From Prevotella sp. (GTDB taxonomy: Bacteria > Bacteroidota > Bacteroidia > Bacteroidales > Bacteroidaceae), in contig JALERP010000123.1 of the NCBI GenBank assembly GCA_022764085.1, forward strand, positions 1-42,915: 42,915 bases of DNA. The letters are read 5' to 3'. Each line of letters starts with the position of its first letter. Positions within the stretch are counted from its first letter, which is position 1. Positions 8,558 to 18,337 of the stretch are shown piece by piece. The notes under the pieces are model-generated. The model had not been told where the DNA came from, made no database searches, and saw nothing but the letters and a program-made list of their open reading frames with translations. The position numbers and the translations under genes were made by a program.

Positions 8558-9808
8558 ATGAAGGAATTTGTAATATCAGAAGCCAAGGCTGAAACCGCAA
8601 TTTTGGTGGGACTCATCACCAAGGAGCAAGACGAGGCTAAAACCAAGGAATATCTTGATGAACTGGAGTTCTTAGCCGACACGGCAGGAGCTGTCACTGT
8701 AAAACGCTTTACGCAGAGGCTTAACGGCCCGAGTTCGGTAACTTACGTAGGACAGGGTAAGCTTGATGAGATTAGACAGTTTATCAAGGACGAGGAGGAT
8801 CAGGAACGTGAGGTAGGAATGGTTATCTTCGACGATGAACTGTCGGCTAAGCAGATACGTAATATCGAGAAGGCTTTGCAGGTGAAAATACTTGACCGTA
8901 CTTCGCTCATACTCGACATATTCGCCATGCGTGCACAGAGTGCCGAGGCAAAGACTCAGGTGGAACTGGCTCAGCACCGATATATGCTGCCTCGTCTGCA
9001 ACGCCTGTGGACCCACCTTGAGCGTCAGGGTGGAGGCTCGGGTAGCGGAGGCGGAAAGGGTAGTGTGGGACTGCGTGGTCCGGGTGAGACACAGCTTGAG
9101 ATGGACCGCCGCATCATCCTACAGCGCATCACGCTCCTCAAGCAACGCCTTGTGGAAATTGACAAACAGAAGACCACCCAACGCAAGAACCGCGGACGAC
9201 TTATCCGTGTGGCTCTCGTGGGATATACCAACGTGGGCAAATCTACAATAATGAATCTCCTTTCCAAAAGTGATGTCTTTGCCGAGAACAAACTATTTGC
9301 CACACTCGACACTACAGTGAGGAAGATGGTTATTGACAACCTGCCGTTCCTACTTGCCGATACCGTTGGATTTATCCGCAAGTTGCCCACCGACCTTGTT
9401 GATTCATTCAAATCCACACTTGACGAGGTGCGCGAGGCCGACTTGCTGCTGCATGTGGTGGATATATCCCATCCCGACTTCGAGGAGCAGATAACCGTAG
9501 TGGAGAAAACACTTGCCGATCTGGGGTGTGCCGACAAGCCATCGATGATTGTATTTAACAAGATTGATGCATACACATGGATAGAGAAAGAACCTGATGA
9601 CCTCACTCCCGCTACCAAGGAGAACATCACCCTCGACGAGCTAAAGAGCACGTGGATGGCGAAGATGCAGGACAACTGCCTCTTCATATCAGCCCGCGAG
9701 AAGCAGAATATCGACGAGATGCGCGAGGTGCTGTACAAGAAGGTGCGCGAACTCCACGTCCAGAAATATCCCTACAACGATTTTCTTTATGATATTAATG
9801 AGGAATGA
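8558..9808 (+). CDS. hflX: Ribosome-associated GTPase HflX
   Basis: A 416-aa GTPase. The N-terminal HflX domain (about 15-210) contains TYVGQGKLDEI and the Gly-rich GGGSGSGGGKGSVGLRGPGE, followed by a coiled segment. The G domain has P-loop GYTNVGKS (222-229), G3 DTVGFIRKLP and G4 NKID. HflX splits stalled or idle ribosomes and binds the 50S subunit. The extended GPGETQLE motif is diagnostic of the family. It lies 57 nt upstream of the DUF4954 gene on the same strand. Confidence 0.96.
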   Translation: MKEFVISEAKAETAILVGLITKEQDEAKTKEYLDELEFLADTAGAVTVKRFTQRLNGPSSVTYVGQGKLDEIRQFIKDEEDQEREVGMVIFDDELSAKQIRNIEKALQVKILDRTSLILDIFAMRAQSAEAKTQVELAQHRYMLPRLQRLWTHLERQGGGSGSGGGKGSVGLRGPGETQLEMDRRIILQRITLLKQRLVEIDKQKTTQRKNRGRLIRVALVGYTNVGKSTIMNLLSKSDVFAENKLFATLDTTVRKMVIDNLPFLLADTVGFIRKLPTDLVDSFKSTLDEVREADLLLHVVDISHPDFEEQITVVEKTLADLGCADKPSMIVFNKIDAYTWIEKEPDDLTPATKENITLDELKSTWMAKMQDNCLFISAREKQNIDEMREVLYKKVRELHVQKYPYNDFLYDINEE

Positions 9809-9822
9809 GTTCTCGTGCCAGG

Positions 9823-9843
9823 CGCGTCAGCGTCGAGGTGTAT
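9823..9843 (+). repeat. Short dispersed repeat, copy 1 (CGCGTCAGCGTCG core)
   Basis: A 21-nt stretch beginning CGCGTCAGCGTCG, 14 nt after the hflX stop, matches 19 of 21 bases of a stretch at 26389-26409 inside the 5' end of the PorE-like gene. The 13-nt core is identical. Confidence 0.55.
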
Positions 9844-9865
9844 AACATAAAAAAAAAGAAAGAAA

Positions 9866-11683
9866 ATGAGAAGCCTTACATTAGACGAGATTGAGTATCT
9901 CGAAAACAACGGATGCCGCGCCGAAGACTGGTCGCGCATCAACGTGGCGGAAGATTTTTCGCCCAAGTACGTCCGCGATGTCCTTTTCTACGGAGAAGTG
10001 ACCCTTGGTGTCTTTGACAAGACAATACAGATTGACGAGGGATTCTCCCGCCACACCGGCATCAGCCGTGCAGTGCTGCGCGATGTCACAGTGGGCGACA
10101 ATTGCCTTATCGAAAATGTCGGCAACTACATTTCCCGTTATGACATCGGTGAGGAATGTGTCATCTCCAACGTGGGAACAATATCCACCACCGACAGTGC
10201 AACCTTTGGACAGAACAACCAGGTGGCATTGCTCAACGAGGCCGGTGATCCCAACATCATTCTCTATGATGCCCTGACATCACAGATGGCAGCTCTTATG
10301 ATGCATTATTCAGGAGACAGGGACGTGTGGAATGCAATCAGGAAGATGGTGGTCGCTTATGTGGAGAAAACAAATCCCCAAAGGGGACAGATTGGTTACA
10401 GGGTGAAGATTGTGAACACGAGGGAAATGATTAACGTTGTTGTCAGCGACGACTGTGAAATCAACGGTGCCTCGTGTCTTTCTGAAGTTACACTTAAAGG
10501 CTCGTCAGACGCCAGCATATACATAGGGCATGACGTGATTTGCGAGAACAGTATAGTGCAGGCTGGTTCGTCAATCCTCGACGGGGCAAAGCTCGACAAC
10601 TGTTTTGTTGGCGAGGCTTGTCACATAGGCAGGGGATTCTCTGCCGAGAGCAGTGTCTTCTTCGCCAACTCTTATATGGACAACGGCGAGTCGTGTGCCG
10701 CCTTCTGCGGACCGTTCTCTGTTAGCCATCACAAGGCTTCGCTGCTAATAGGTGTGGAGACTTCGTTCTATAATGCCGGTTCTGCCACCAATTACAGTAA
10801 CCATGCCTATAAGATGGGACCTATTCACTACGGCACTCTGCATAGAGGCTCGAAAACTGCCAGTGGGGCTCATATCCTCATGCCAGCCAACATCGGCGCT
10901 TTCTCAATGTGCATGGGTAAGGTGCAGACTCATCCAGACACTGTCAACCTTCCGTTCTCGTATGTCATCGCCGAGGGTATGACCACATGGCTCGTGCCGG
11001 GCTGCAACTTTGCCACGGTTGGCACTTACCGCGACATAATGAAATGGCCTAAGCGCGACAAGCGCCCACAGACTGGACGCCGCAGTGTGGTGAACAGCGA
11101 GTGGCTCAGTCCATACGTTATTCAGTCGGTTGTGGAAGGCAGAAACTATCTCAGGCAACTGGAGGACAACGGTGAACTATCAGATGAGACTGACACCACC
11201 GCCACATCCAAGGGATATACCATGCGCAATGGTTCGGCTCTGCGAGGCATCGGTTTCTACGATATGGCAATCCGTATGTTCATTGCTGAGTCGGTAAGGA
11301 TAGAGGGCGAGGGGCTGCCTTCGTCATCCACGGGCACTGGCGAATGGCTTGACCTGAGCGGTCTGTTGGCTCCCAAGTTGGAGATTGAGCAGCTTACCGA
11401 CGACATTCGTTTCGGTACGCTCGACGAATTATATCAAGTGGATGACCGTCTTATAGACATCCACAGACATTATGGTGAGTACAAGTGGAACTACACCTAT
11501 CGCCTGGCTCTCAACTATTACAACCTCGACACTATCACAGCCGACGATGTGGAGATGATGATACGCAAGGGTGACGAGGCAAAGGAGCAGTGGATAGCCC
11601 GCATCAGAAAGGATGCAGAGAAGGAGTTCGCCCTTGGAGATGTGTCAGAGGAGCAGCTTGAGGACTTCCTGGAAGGATTGTAA
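9866..11683 (+). CDS. DUF4954 family protein with left-handed beta-helix-like repeats
   Basis: A 605-aa protein recognised as the Bacteroidales DUF4954 family (start MRSLTLDEIEYLENNGCRAEDW). The first ~420 residues contain repeated short hexapeptide-like turns (SRAVLRDVTVGDNCLIENVG, CEINGASCLSEVTLKG, HVICENSIVQAGSSILDGA-type), as in left-handed beta-helix acyl- or nucleotidyltransferases. The C-terminal ~180 residues are helical and end in an acidic tail (ALGDVSEEQLEDFLEGL). No signal peptide or membrane segment is seen, so it is probably cytoplasmic. Activity is unknown; a sugar-nucleotide or acyl transferase-like fold is only inference. The start at 9866 fits the family N-terminus, and an A-rich tract precedes it instead of a Shine-Dalgarno. 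Confidence 0.85.
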   Translation: MRSLTLDEIEYLENNGCRAEDWSRINVAEDFSPKYVRDVLFYGEVTLGVFDKTIQIDEGFSRHTGISRAVLRDVTVGDNCLIENVGNYISRYDIGEECVISNVGTISTTDSATFGQNNQVALLNEAGDPNIILYDALTSQMAALMMHYSGDRDVWNAIRKMVVAYVEKTNPQRGQIGYRVKIVNTREMINVVVSDDCEINGASCLSEVTLKGSSDASIYIGHDVICENSIVQAGSSILDGAKLDNCFVGEACHIGRGFSAESSVFFANSYMDNGESCAAFCGPFSVSHHKASLLIGVETSFYNAGSATNYSNHAYKMGPIHYGTLHRGSKTASGAHILMPANIGAFSMCMGKVQTHPDTVNLPFSYVIAEGMTTWLVPGCNFATVGTYRDIMKWPKRDKRPQTGRRSVVNSEWLSPYVIQSVVEGRNYLRQLEDNGELSDETDTTATSKGYTMRNGSALRGIGFYDMAIRMFIAESVRIEGEGLPSSSTGTGEWLDLSGLLAPKLEIEQLTDDIRFGTLDELYQVDDRLIDIHRHYGEYKWNYTYRLALNYYNLDTITADDVEMMIRKGDEAKEQWIARIRKDAEKEFALGDVSEEQLEDFLEGL

Positions 11684-11976
11684 AATTTTACACAGAGATA
11701 TGGAGACACAGAGATACAGAGACCACAGATACAAAGTCCTTAATGAAATAAGGCTATCAATCACAGTGTCTCTCTGTAACTCTGTGTTTATTATTAACTT
11801 AAGTTTTATATGTCTGTAACATACAGTCAGTAAACAAGTTGACAAGTTGATAGTCCAACCACAAAACAGCAGCAAAAGTAATAACTTGTCAACTTGTCAA
11901 CTTGTCAACTCGTTAACTCGTTAACTATTTGCAAATTATGAACTTGCGAAACTTAAATAATTAAATAAAGACCAAA
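11684..11976. repeat. Repeat-filled spacer (293 nt) between the DUF4954 and M16 peptidase genes
   Basis: First, an inverted pair of CACAGAG-type arrays: left arm about 11690-11722, right arm about 11763-11788. Then a MITE-like element at 11791-11963 begins TTATTAACTTAAGTTTT and ends in GAAACTTAAATAATTA, an imperfect inverted copy. Inside it, ACAAGTTG-type octamers (11834-11850) face three AACTTGTC and two AACTCGTT units (11883-11926). The same order of parts occurs after folA. No gene is credible here. Confidence 0.75.
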
Positions 11977-14880
11977 ATGAAGAAAAAAATTATATCAGCC
12001 CTTTGTGCCATTGCTTTCCTTCTGCCGGCACAGGCAAAGGACTACAAGTATGAGACAGTTCAGGGCGATCTTATGAAGTCGAGGATTTATACCCTAGATA
12101 ACGGCATGAAGGTATATATGACCGTCAACAAGGAGAAACCTCGTATTCAGACATATATTGCAGTTCGCACCGGAAGCCGCAACGACCCTGCCGAGACAAC
12201 GGGACTTGCCCATTATTTCGAGCATCTGATGTTTAAAGGCTCCACACATTTCGGCACATCCGACTACGCCAAGGAGAAACCGTTGCTCGATGATATACGT
12301 GCCCGTTTTGAGGTGTATCGCAAGGAGAAAGACACCGACCGCCGCAAGCAACTCTACCACGAAATTGACTCTGTATCGCAGTTGGCCGCGCAGTATTTTA
12401 TACCCAACGAGTATGACAAACTGATGGCAAGCATTGGTGCCAAAGGTTCAAATGCCTATACATCCACCGATGTCACCTGTTACACAGAGGACATACCCTC
12501 CAACGAAGTGGAGAACTGGTTGAAGATTCAGAGCGACAGATTCAAGGATGCCGTCATCCGCGGCTTCCATACTGAGCTTGAGACAGTGTATGAGGAATAT
12601 AACATATCACTGGCAAAAGACCAGGAGAAGAGTATCAATGCCTTACTCAAGGGCTTATACCCCACACACCCTTATGGCACGCAGACTGTTATCGGTACTC
12701 AGGAACACTTAAAGAATCCGTCTATCGTGAATATCGAGAACTACTATAACCGATATTATGTGCCTAACAATATCGCAGTGTGTATGTCGGGTGATTTCGA
12801 CCCGGATGTCGTGATAGCGCAGATTGACAAATACTTCGGCAACTGGCAACCCAACCGCCAGCTTTCCCGGCCGGAATATCCGTCCCTGACTCCCATCACC
12901 GCCCACAAGGATACTACAGTCGTGGGACTCGAGGCTGAGAGCCTGATGCTTGCATGGCGTTTTGGCGGTCAGAAGGAACTGTCAACCGACACTCTTAACG
13001 TTGTTGCAAAAATGATGTGCAACGGCAAGGCGGGAGTGATGGAGATAGACCTTGAACAACCGATGAAGGTGCAGTCGGTGTATGTCATGCCCTTTACTAT
13101 GACCGATTATACGGCAATGCTTATGCTTGTGAATCCGGTGCAGGGACAGAGGCTTGAGGATGCACGTGCGCTCGTGCTCGAAGAGATTGAGAAGATGAAG
13201 CGTGGAGAGTTTGCCGACGACCTGTTGGAGTCGGTTAAGAATAACCTGAAGCTCGACTACTACAAGTCACTGCTCAGCAACGAGGAGCGTGCCAGCAAGT
13301 TTGTGGATGCTTTCATCAGCGGAAGGCCTTGGGATGTGGCTGTGGGCGAGATTGACCGTGTGAGCGGCATCACCAAGCAGCAGATTGTGGATTTCCTCAA
13401 CCGTCACTTTGCCGACAACTATGTCTGTGTGTATAAGCGTCAGGGCGAGGACAACACGCTCGTCAAGATTGACAAACCTGCCATCACTGCCATACCATCC
13501 AACCGCGACCTCCGCAGCCGTTTCCTCGATGAGATCACTGCTTCAGAGGCAGAGCCTATACAGCCTGTATTCGTGGATTACTCCAAGGACATGAAGGTGT
13601 TCACCACCAAGCGTGGACTTCCTGTTCTCTACAAGCAGAACACGACCGACGGTATGTTTGAACTGACATTCCGATATGAGTTTGGCGGTGAGGATGTAAA
13701 GGGACTTGACCTTGCGCCCGCATATCTTTATTATATAGGTACTGACAAGAAAACTGCCTCTCAGATAAAGCAGGAGTTCTATAAGTTGGCGTGCGAATAT
13801 GACATCAATGTCGGGGCTGATGCCCTTGAGGTCAGTCTCAGTGGTCTCAACGAGAATATGCCGAAGGCACTTGCCCTGTTGGAGGATTTCCTGAATAACG
13901 CCAAGGCCGACCGTGAATCATACGACAGTTATGTGGCACTGTTGGATAAGAAGCGCACTGACGCCAAGACCAACCAGCGCTCCAACTTCTCGGCATTACA
14001 GAGATATGGTTTGTTTGGCAACTACAACAGTCTCATCAACACACTGAGCATCGATGAACTCAAGGCCGCCGATCCGCAGTCACTGCCCGATATGCTCAAG
14101 TCGCTAAATAATATTGAGCATCGTGTACTTTACTTTGGACCTTCTTCAGAGAGAGAACTGACATCGTTGCTCACAAAGCTTCACAAGACTCCCAAGAAAT
14201 TCACCCCCGTGCCTGAGGGCAGACCATACAAACAATTGCAGTTTGACACAGACGAGACAATCATTGCTCCGTATGATGCCAAGAACATCTATATGATAGA
14301 GGTGATGAATAAGGGCAAAAAATGGGATGCCGCCGAGGCTGCCGTGCGCGGATTGTTCAACGAGTATTTTGGTGGTGGCATGAACTCCATTGTCTTCCAG
14401 GAACTGCGTGAGGCACGAGGACTTGCCTATAGTGCTTTCGCCAAATATGTCAGTCCCGGCAAGATTGAAGACCCGGAGTATTTCTATGACTATATCATCA
14501 CCCAGAACGACAAGATGATGGATTGCATAAGCACTTTCCGCGAGATTATCGACACGATTCCGCAGTCGCAGGGTGCCTTCGACATTGCCAAGCAGAACAT
14601 CATCAAGAATCTGCAGAGCCAGCGCATCACTCGCGAGAATGTCCTGAATTCATACATCACACTGGAGCGTCTTGGAATCAAGGAAGACCTCAACAAGATT
14701 ATCTATGAAGGTGTTCCTTCGCTCAAACTTCAGGACATAGTGGATTTCGAGAAGACGAATTTAGTAGGTAAGCCCCGTCGCCGCCTCATCCTCGGCAACA
14801 AGGACGAACTTGATATCAAGGCTCTTGAGAAACTAGGTCAGGTAAGATACCTTACCACCGAAGAAATTTTCGGTTATTGA
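11977..14880 (+). CDS. M16 family zinc peptidase (two-domain, secreted)
   Basis: A 967-aa protein with a signal peptide (MKKKIISALCAIAFLLPAQA) that targets it to the periplasm or beyond. The N-terminal M16 domain has the inverted zinc motif HYFEH (His79, Glu82, His83) in GLAHYFEHLMFKG; the third ligand is probably a Glu in ELETVYEEY. The second half is another M16-like region without HxxEH, as is normal for pitrilysin-type clamshell enzymes, and carries the RGLAYS-type substrate-binding stretch (LREARGLAYSAFAKYVS). The size and domain order match Bacteroidota M16 peptidases, whose substrates are mostly unknown. It is followed by a strong bidirectional terminator. Its upstream spacer consists of repeats and shows no clear TAnnTTTG box. 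Confidence 0.93.
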   Translation: MKKKIISALCAIAFLLPAQAKDYKYETVQGDLMKSRIYTLDNGMKVYMTVNKEKPRIQTYIAVRTGSRNDPAETTGLAHYFEHLMFKGSTHFGTSDYAKEKPLLDDIRARFEVYRKEKDTDRRKQLYHEIDSVSQLAAQYFIPNEYDKLMASIGAKGSNAYTSTDVTCYTEDIPSNEVENWLKIQSDRFKDAVIRGFHTELETVYEEYNISLAKDQEKSINALLKGLYPTHPYGTQTVIGTQEHLKNPSIVNIENYYNRYYVPNNIAVCMSGDFDPDVVIAQIDKYFGNWQPNRQLSRPEYPSLTPITAHKDTTVVGLEAESLMLAWRFGGQKELSTDTLNVVAKMMCNGKAGVMEIDLEQPMKVQSVYVMPFTMTDYTAMLMLVNPVQGQRLEDARALVLEEIEKMKRGEFADDLLESVKNNLKLDYYKSLLSNEERASKFVDAFISGRPWDVAVGEIDRVSGITKQQIVDFLNRHFADNYVCVYKRQGEDNTLVKIDKPAITAIPSNRDLRSRFLDEITASEAEPIQPVFVDYSKDMKVFTTKRGLPVLYKQNTTDGMFELTFRYEFGGEDVKGLDLAPAYLYYIGTDKKTASQIKQEFYKLACEYDINVGADALEVSLSGLNENMPKALALLEDFLNNAKADRESYDSYVALLDKKRTDAKTNQRSNFSALQRYGLFGNYNSLINTLSIDELKAADPQSLPDMLKSLNNIEHRVLYFGPSSERELTSLLTKLHKTPKKFTPVPEGRPYKQLQFDTDETIIAPYDAKNIYMIEVMNKGKKWDAAEAAVRGLFNEYFGGGMNSIVFQELREARGLAYSAFAKYVSPGKIEDPEYFYDYIITQNDKMMDCISTFREIIDTIPQSQGAFDIAKQNIIKNLQSQRITRENVLNSYITLERLGIKEDLNKIIYEGVPSLKLQDIVDFEKTNLVGKPRRRLILGNKDELDIKALEKLGQVRYLTTEEIFGY

Positions 14881-14931
14881 TCTTGTTCCAAAACAGCCTC
14901 AAAAAAGTACGTTGACATAAATGGCAATGTA

Positions 14932-14983
14932 TCTAAAGATAAATGGCAAAGTATGTTTAGATACTTTGCCATTTATCTTTAGA
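14932..14983. terminator. Bidirectional rho-independent terminator between M16 peptidase and fumarase
   Basis: A perfect 23-bp stem: TCTAAAGATAAATGGCAAAG and three more bases (14932-14954), a 6-nt loop GTTTAG, and the complement at 14961-14983. On the plus strand it is followed by CTCTTTTTTAT. It sits between the ends of two convergent genes. A partial direct copy of the left arm (ATAAATGGCAATGTAT) lies just upstream, suggesting local duplication. Confidence 0.9.
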
Positions 14984-15004
14984 CTCTTTTTTATAACAAT
15001 GCTA

Positions 15005-16651
15005 TTACTTACAGCAGGCGCAGGGCTTCAGCTGCTTGAAGAAGTCGTTGCCCTTGTCGTCAACGAGGATGAAGGCGGGGAAGTCCTCAACGGTAATCTT
15101 CCAGATTGCCTCCATGCCGAGTTCGGGATATTCCACACACTCAATGCTCTTGATGGAGCTTTGTGACAGGACGGCAGCAACACCGCCGATGGTGCCGAGG
15201 TAGAAACCGCCGTGCTTCTTGCATGCCTCAGTGACACAGTCGCCACGGTTGCCCTTGGCTATCATCACAAGCGAAGCGCCATTTGCCTGGAACTCGTCAA
15301 CGTATGGATCCATACGGTTGGCTGTGGTCGGACCCATAGAACCACAAGGATAGCCTTCGGGAGTCTTGGCGGGTCCTGCATAGAGGATTGGGTGATTCTT
15401 GAAGTAGTCGGGCATAGCCTCGCCAGCGTCGAGACGTGCCTTGAGCTTGGCGTGGGCGATGTCGCGTGCCACGATGATGGTGCCCTTCAGGTTGACACGT
15501 GTGCTTACGGGATACTTTGAGAGCTCGGCACGCACAGCGTCGATACCCTTGTCGAGGTCAATCTCGATACCCTTGGTGCCTTCGCCCGGCTTGCGCAGTT
15601 CCTCGGGAATCAGCTCTGTGGGGTTGTCGTCCATCTTCTCAAGCCAGATACCGTCCTTGTTGATCTTTGCCTTGATGTTGCGGTCGGCAGAGCAGCTTAC
15701 GCCCATACCGATAGGACAGCTTGCGCCGTGGCGTGGCAGGCGGATGACGCGGATGTCGTGGGCAAGATACTTGCCGCCGAACTGTGCGCCAAGACCAATC
15801 TTGTGAGCCTCTTTTAGCAACTTCTCCTCAAGGTCGATGTCGCGGAAAGCACGACCTGTCTCGTCGCCCGTGGTGGGCAGGTTGTCGTAGTACTTGATAG
15901 ATGCGAGTTTGACGGTGAGAAGGTTCTTCTCGGCAGATGTGCCGCCGATGACGAAGGCAATGTGGTAGGGAGGACAAGCGGCAGTGCCCAGGTGTTTCAT
16001 TTCCTCAACGAGGAACGGCAGCAGAGTGCCCTCGTTCTGGATAGTGGCCTTGGTCATAGGATAGAAATAAGTCTTGTTGGCAGAGCCTCCACCCTTAGCC
16101 ACCATCACGAATCGATATTCGTCGCCCTCGACTGCCTCGATGTCAATCTGTGCCGGGAGATTGCAACGGGTGTTGACCTCGTCGTACATGTTGAGGGGAG
16201 CATTCTGCGAATAGCGCAGGTTGTCCTGTGTGTAAGTGTTATACACACCAAGTGAGAGCGCCTCCTCGTCCTCGAAGTCAGTCCATACACGCTGGCCTTT
16301 CTCGCCATGGATGATGGCGGTGCCGGTGTCCTGGCAGAAGGGCAGGATGCCCTTGCAGGCAGTTTCGGCATTGCGCAGGAACTGCAGGGCCACATACTTG
16401 TCGTTCTCCGAAGCCTCGGGGTCGGAGAGAATCTTGGCCACTTGCTCGTTGTGCTCGCGGCGCAGCATGAACTCCACGTCGTGGAATGCCTGCTGGGCAA
16501 GCAGTGTGAGGGCTTCCTTTGAAACCTTCAGGATTGTTTTTCCTTCAAACTCACCAGTTGACACGCCTTCCTTGGAGATGAGGCGGTATTCGGTGTTGTC
16601 CTTGCCCAACTGGAACATTGGGGCATACTTGAATTCGGGAATGTTTGCCAT
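15005..16651 (-). CDS. Class I (iron-sulfur) fumarate hydratase
   Basis: A 548-aa class I fumarase, the oxygen-sensitive [4Fe-4S] enzyme interconverting fumarate and malate. In anaerobic Bacteroidales it works in the reductive succinate pathway. Cluster-binding Cys candidates are C106 in LPFCQDTGT, the Cys of [11 protein letters not shown] and the Cys of [16 protein letters not shown], the expected three. Both N-terminal alpha (to about 300) and C-terminal beta domains are fused, as in E. coli FumA/FumB. The tail LKPCACCK is Cys-rich. It is last in a minus-strand run, 16 nt after the M6 protease stop, an unexpected partner for a central metabolic enzyme. Confidence 0.96.
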   Translation of the reverse strand: MANIPEFKYAPMFQLGKDNTEYRLISKEGVSTGEFEGKTILKVSKEALTLLAQQAFHDVEFMLRREHNEQVAKILSDPEASENDKYVALQFLRNAETACKGILPFCQDTGTAIIHGEKGQRVWTDFEDEEALSLGVYNTYTQDNLRYSQNAPLNMYDEVNTRCNLPAQIDIEAVEGDEYRFVMVAKGGGSANKTYFYPMTKATIQNEGTLLPFLVEEMKHLGTAACPPYHIAFVIGGTSAEKNLLTVKLASIKYYDNLPTTGDETGRAFRDIDLEEKLLKEAHKIGLGAQFGGKYLAHDIRVIRLPRHGASCPIGMGVSCSADRNIKAKINKDGIWLEKMDDNPTELIPEELRKPGEGTKGIEIDLDKGIDAVRAELSKYPVSTRVNLKGTIIVARDIAHAKLKARLDAGEAMPDYFKNHPILYAGPAKTPEGYPCGSMGPTTANRMDPYVDEFQANGASLVMIAKGNRGDCVTEACKKHGGFYLGTIGGVAAVLSQSSIKSIECVEYPELGMEAIWKITVEDFPAFILVDDKGNDFFKQLKPCACCK

Positions 16652-16667
16652 AATACTGTATTAATTA

Positions 16668-18320
16668 TTAAAAAGATGATTTATATGTTTTGTTTGTCTT
16701 CTTATTCCTTATTATATAAATACCGTGCGAAGGTGTGCTGACCTTGCGTCCCTGTGCATCGTAGTATTCGAGGTCGCGTGGGTCGGAGTCGGATATGATG
16801 CCGTCGATGCCGGATGTGCCGCCCATGAAGTCAAATGAGATGAGTCCCTGTTCGTCAAGGCGGATATTTGTGATGGGCTTACCCATTACATTACTGCCAC
16901 TGATGTTGGCGTTAAACACTGATGCAGCTGGTTTGCTGTCATCGGTGAGGCAGTCGTTGGCTATGGTGACAGTGCCGTCTATAGCTTTCGTCGTATATGG
17001 ATAAGGGAATCCCGATGTGCTCTTGTTGGAGTTGTTGGCGGGAATGATTGCCACGCGCTGGTGGGAGGAAATGTTGTTCACGGTGTTTCGTGACCATGCC
17101 GAGGCACTGTAGTCATAGTGGGTAATAAGCAGTCCCTCGCCCGGGATATATGTGTCCCATCCCTCCTTGCGTCTGTTTTCGAGCAGGTAGTATTCATTGG
17201 CACTCTGGGCATCGTTGCGTATGATGTAAGCCTTGCCGCCATTGGCAAGCGAGTTGAGGTTGCTTACAGTGGCTGGTTCGGTGAGTTCCTCATAGTCAAT
17301 CCATCCCATGAAATGCTTTTCGTATGCTGAATATGAGACAGGCACCCATGCCTGATTGTTATAATACCCCGAGTGCATGATTTCGTAAGTGCCGAGATTG
17401 TCTTTGCCGTGCTGTGTGCCGGTGGAGTAGAGGTCGGGCAGGCCAAAACAGTGGCTATACTCGTGGGCAAGTGTTCCGAAGCCGTCGCTCTCGCCTCTGA
17501 ACTCGTCGTTGATAACACAGTAGGAGTCAATGGTGATGTCGTCTTGTATATGAGGTTTGTATGGCGAGTACTGTGAAATCTCCCACTGGTGGGGCCAGAT
17601 GGTCTCGGACTGGTCGGTTGACTTACTGTCATTCTGTCCGTTACCGGCATATATGGCAATAACCTGTTCCACCTCGCCGTCGCCGTTCCAGTCGTAGTCG
17701 CTGAAATTGACTTGGCCTTCAAGTGCCAGGCATCCCTCGATAATTAGCGAGTCGGCGTGCTGGTCGTTGCTGCCGATGTCTTTTCCATAGAACATTCGGT
17801 TGTGCTTTGTGGTGAATGGTCCGCGCACATCAAACTCCACGTCAAAGGTGCCATTGCTCTGGTCGAGGAAATACTGGTGGAGCGAGGCAATGGCGATATC
17901 ATTGTCGATATTGCCTGTGTTAAGTGCGTTGTGCCAGTAGGCTTGCGGGTCGGGATTGAGGAAAGGCTTGTCGGGATACTGCATAAGCAGTACGAGTTGC
18001 TTCTTCTTGCCCGGCTGATATGTGGGAGGAACACCGATGGCACGCCTTGAGTTAGTGTAGTCGCGCACGATACTTGACTTGAGTATAGAGTTGTAGTCGG
18101 GCATCGCTTGTGGAACAAAGTCACCGTCGGCGTTTTGCTCTACAATGGTTCCATCCTTAGTAATATAATAATGTAAGAACTCGTCACCTACAAGTTTCAC
18201 CATAATGGTGGTGCCGTCCTTCTGCACGTGAGGTGTCCAGTCGCCAATGGCAACGGCGGCTGAGGACGGGGAAATGGCGAGTAGCAGGGCGATTGCCGAA
18301 GTGATGATTTTCTTTTTCAT
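16668..18320 (-). CDS. M6 family secreted metalloprotease with T9SS-like C-terminal tail
   Basis: A 550-aa protein with a signal peptide (MKKKIITSAIALLLAISPSS). The zinc motif HEYSH (286-290, LAHEYSHCFGLPDLYS) and the NFSDYDWNGDGEVEQV segment are typical of M6 (immune inhibitor A-like) peptidases of Bacteroidales. The last ~45 residues (YYDAQGRKVSTPSHGIYIIR) resemble the type A T9SS C-terminal sorting domain, suggesting export across the outer membrane (inference, consistent with T9SS genes in the window). The gene lies 17 nt after tatD and 16 nt before the fumarase gene. Substrate unknown. Confidence 0.9.
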   Translation of the reverse strand: MKKKIITSAIALLLAISPSSAAVAIGDWTPHVQKDGTTIMVKLVGDEFLHYYITKDGTIVEQNADGDFVPQAMPDYNSILKSSIVRDYTNSRRAIGVPPTYQPGKKKQLVLLMQYPDKPFLNPDPQAYWHNALNTGNIDNDIAIASLHQYFLDQSNGTFDVEFDVRGPFTTKHNRMFYGKDIGSNDQHADSLIIEGCLALEGQVNFSDYDWNGDGEVEQVIAIYAGNGQNDSKSTDQSETIWPHQWEISQYSPYKPHIQDDITIDSYCVINDEFRGESDGFGTLAHEYSHCFGLPDLYSTGTQHGKDNLGTYEIMHSGYYNNQAWVPVSYSAYEKHFMGWIDYEELTEPATVSNLNSLANGGKAYIIRNDAQSANEYYLLENRRKEGWDTYIPGEGLLITHYDYSASAWSRNTVNNISSHQRVAIIPANNSNKSTSGFPYPYTTKAIDGTVTIANDCLTDDSKPAASVFNANISGSNVMGKPITNIRLDEQGLISFDFMGGTSGIDGIISDSDPRDLEYYDAQGRKVSTPSHGIYIIRNKKTNKTYKSSF

Positions 18321-18337
18321 AATAATATAGAATAATG

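Noticed and set aside
11645-11875. 76-aa minus ORF and 68-aa plus ORF after the DUF4954 gene
   Set aside because: Both are generated by the inverted CACAGAG arrays and overlap the end of a real gene.
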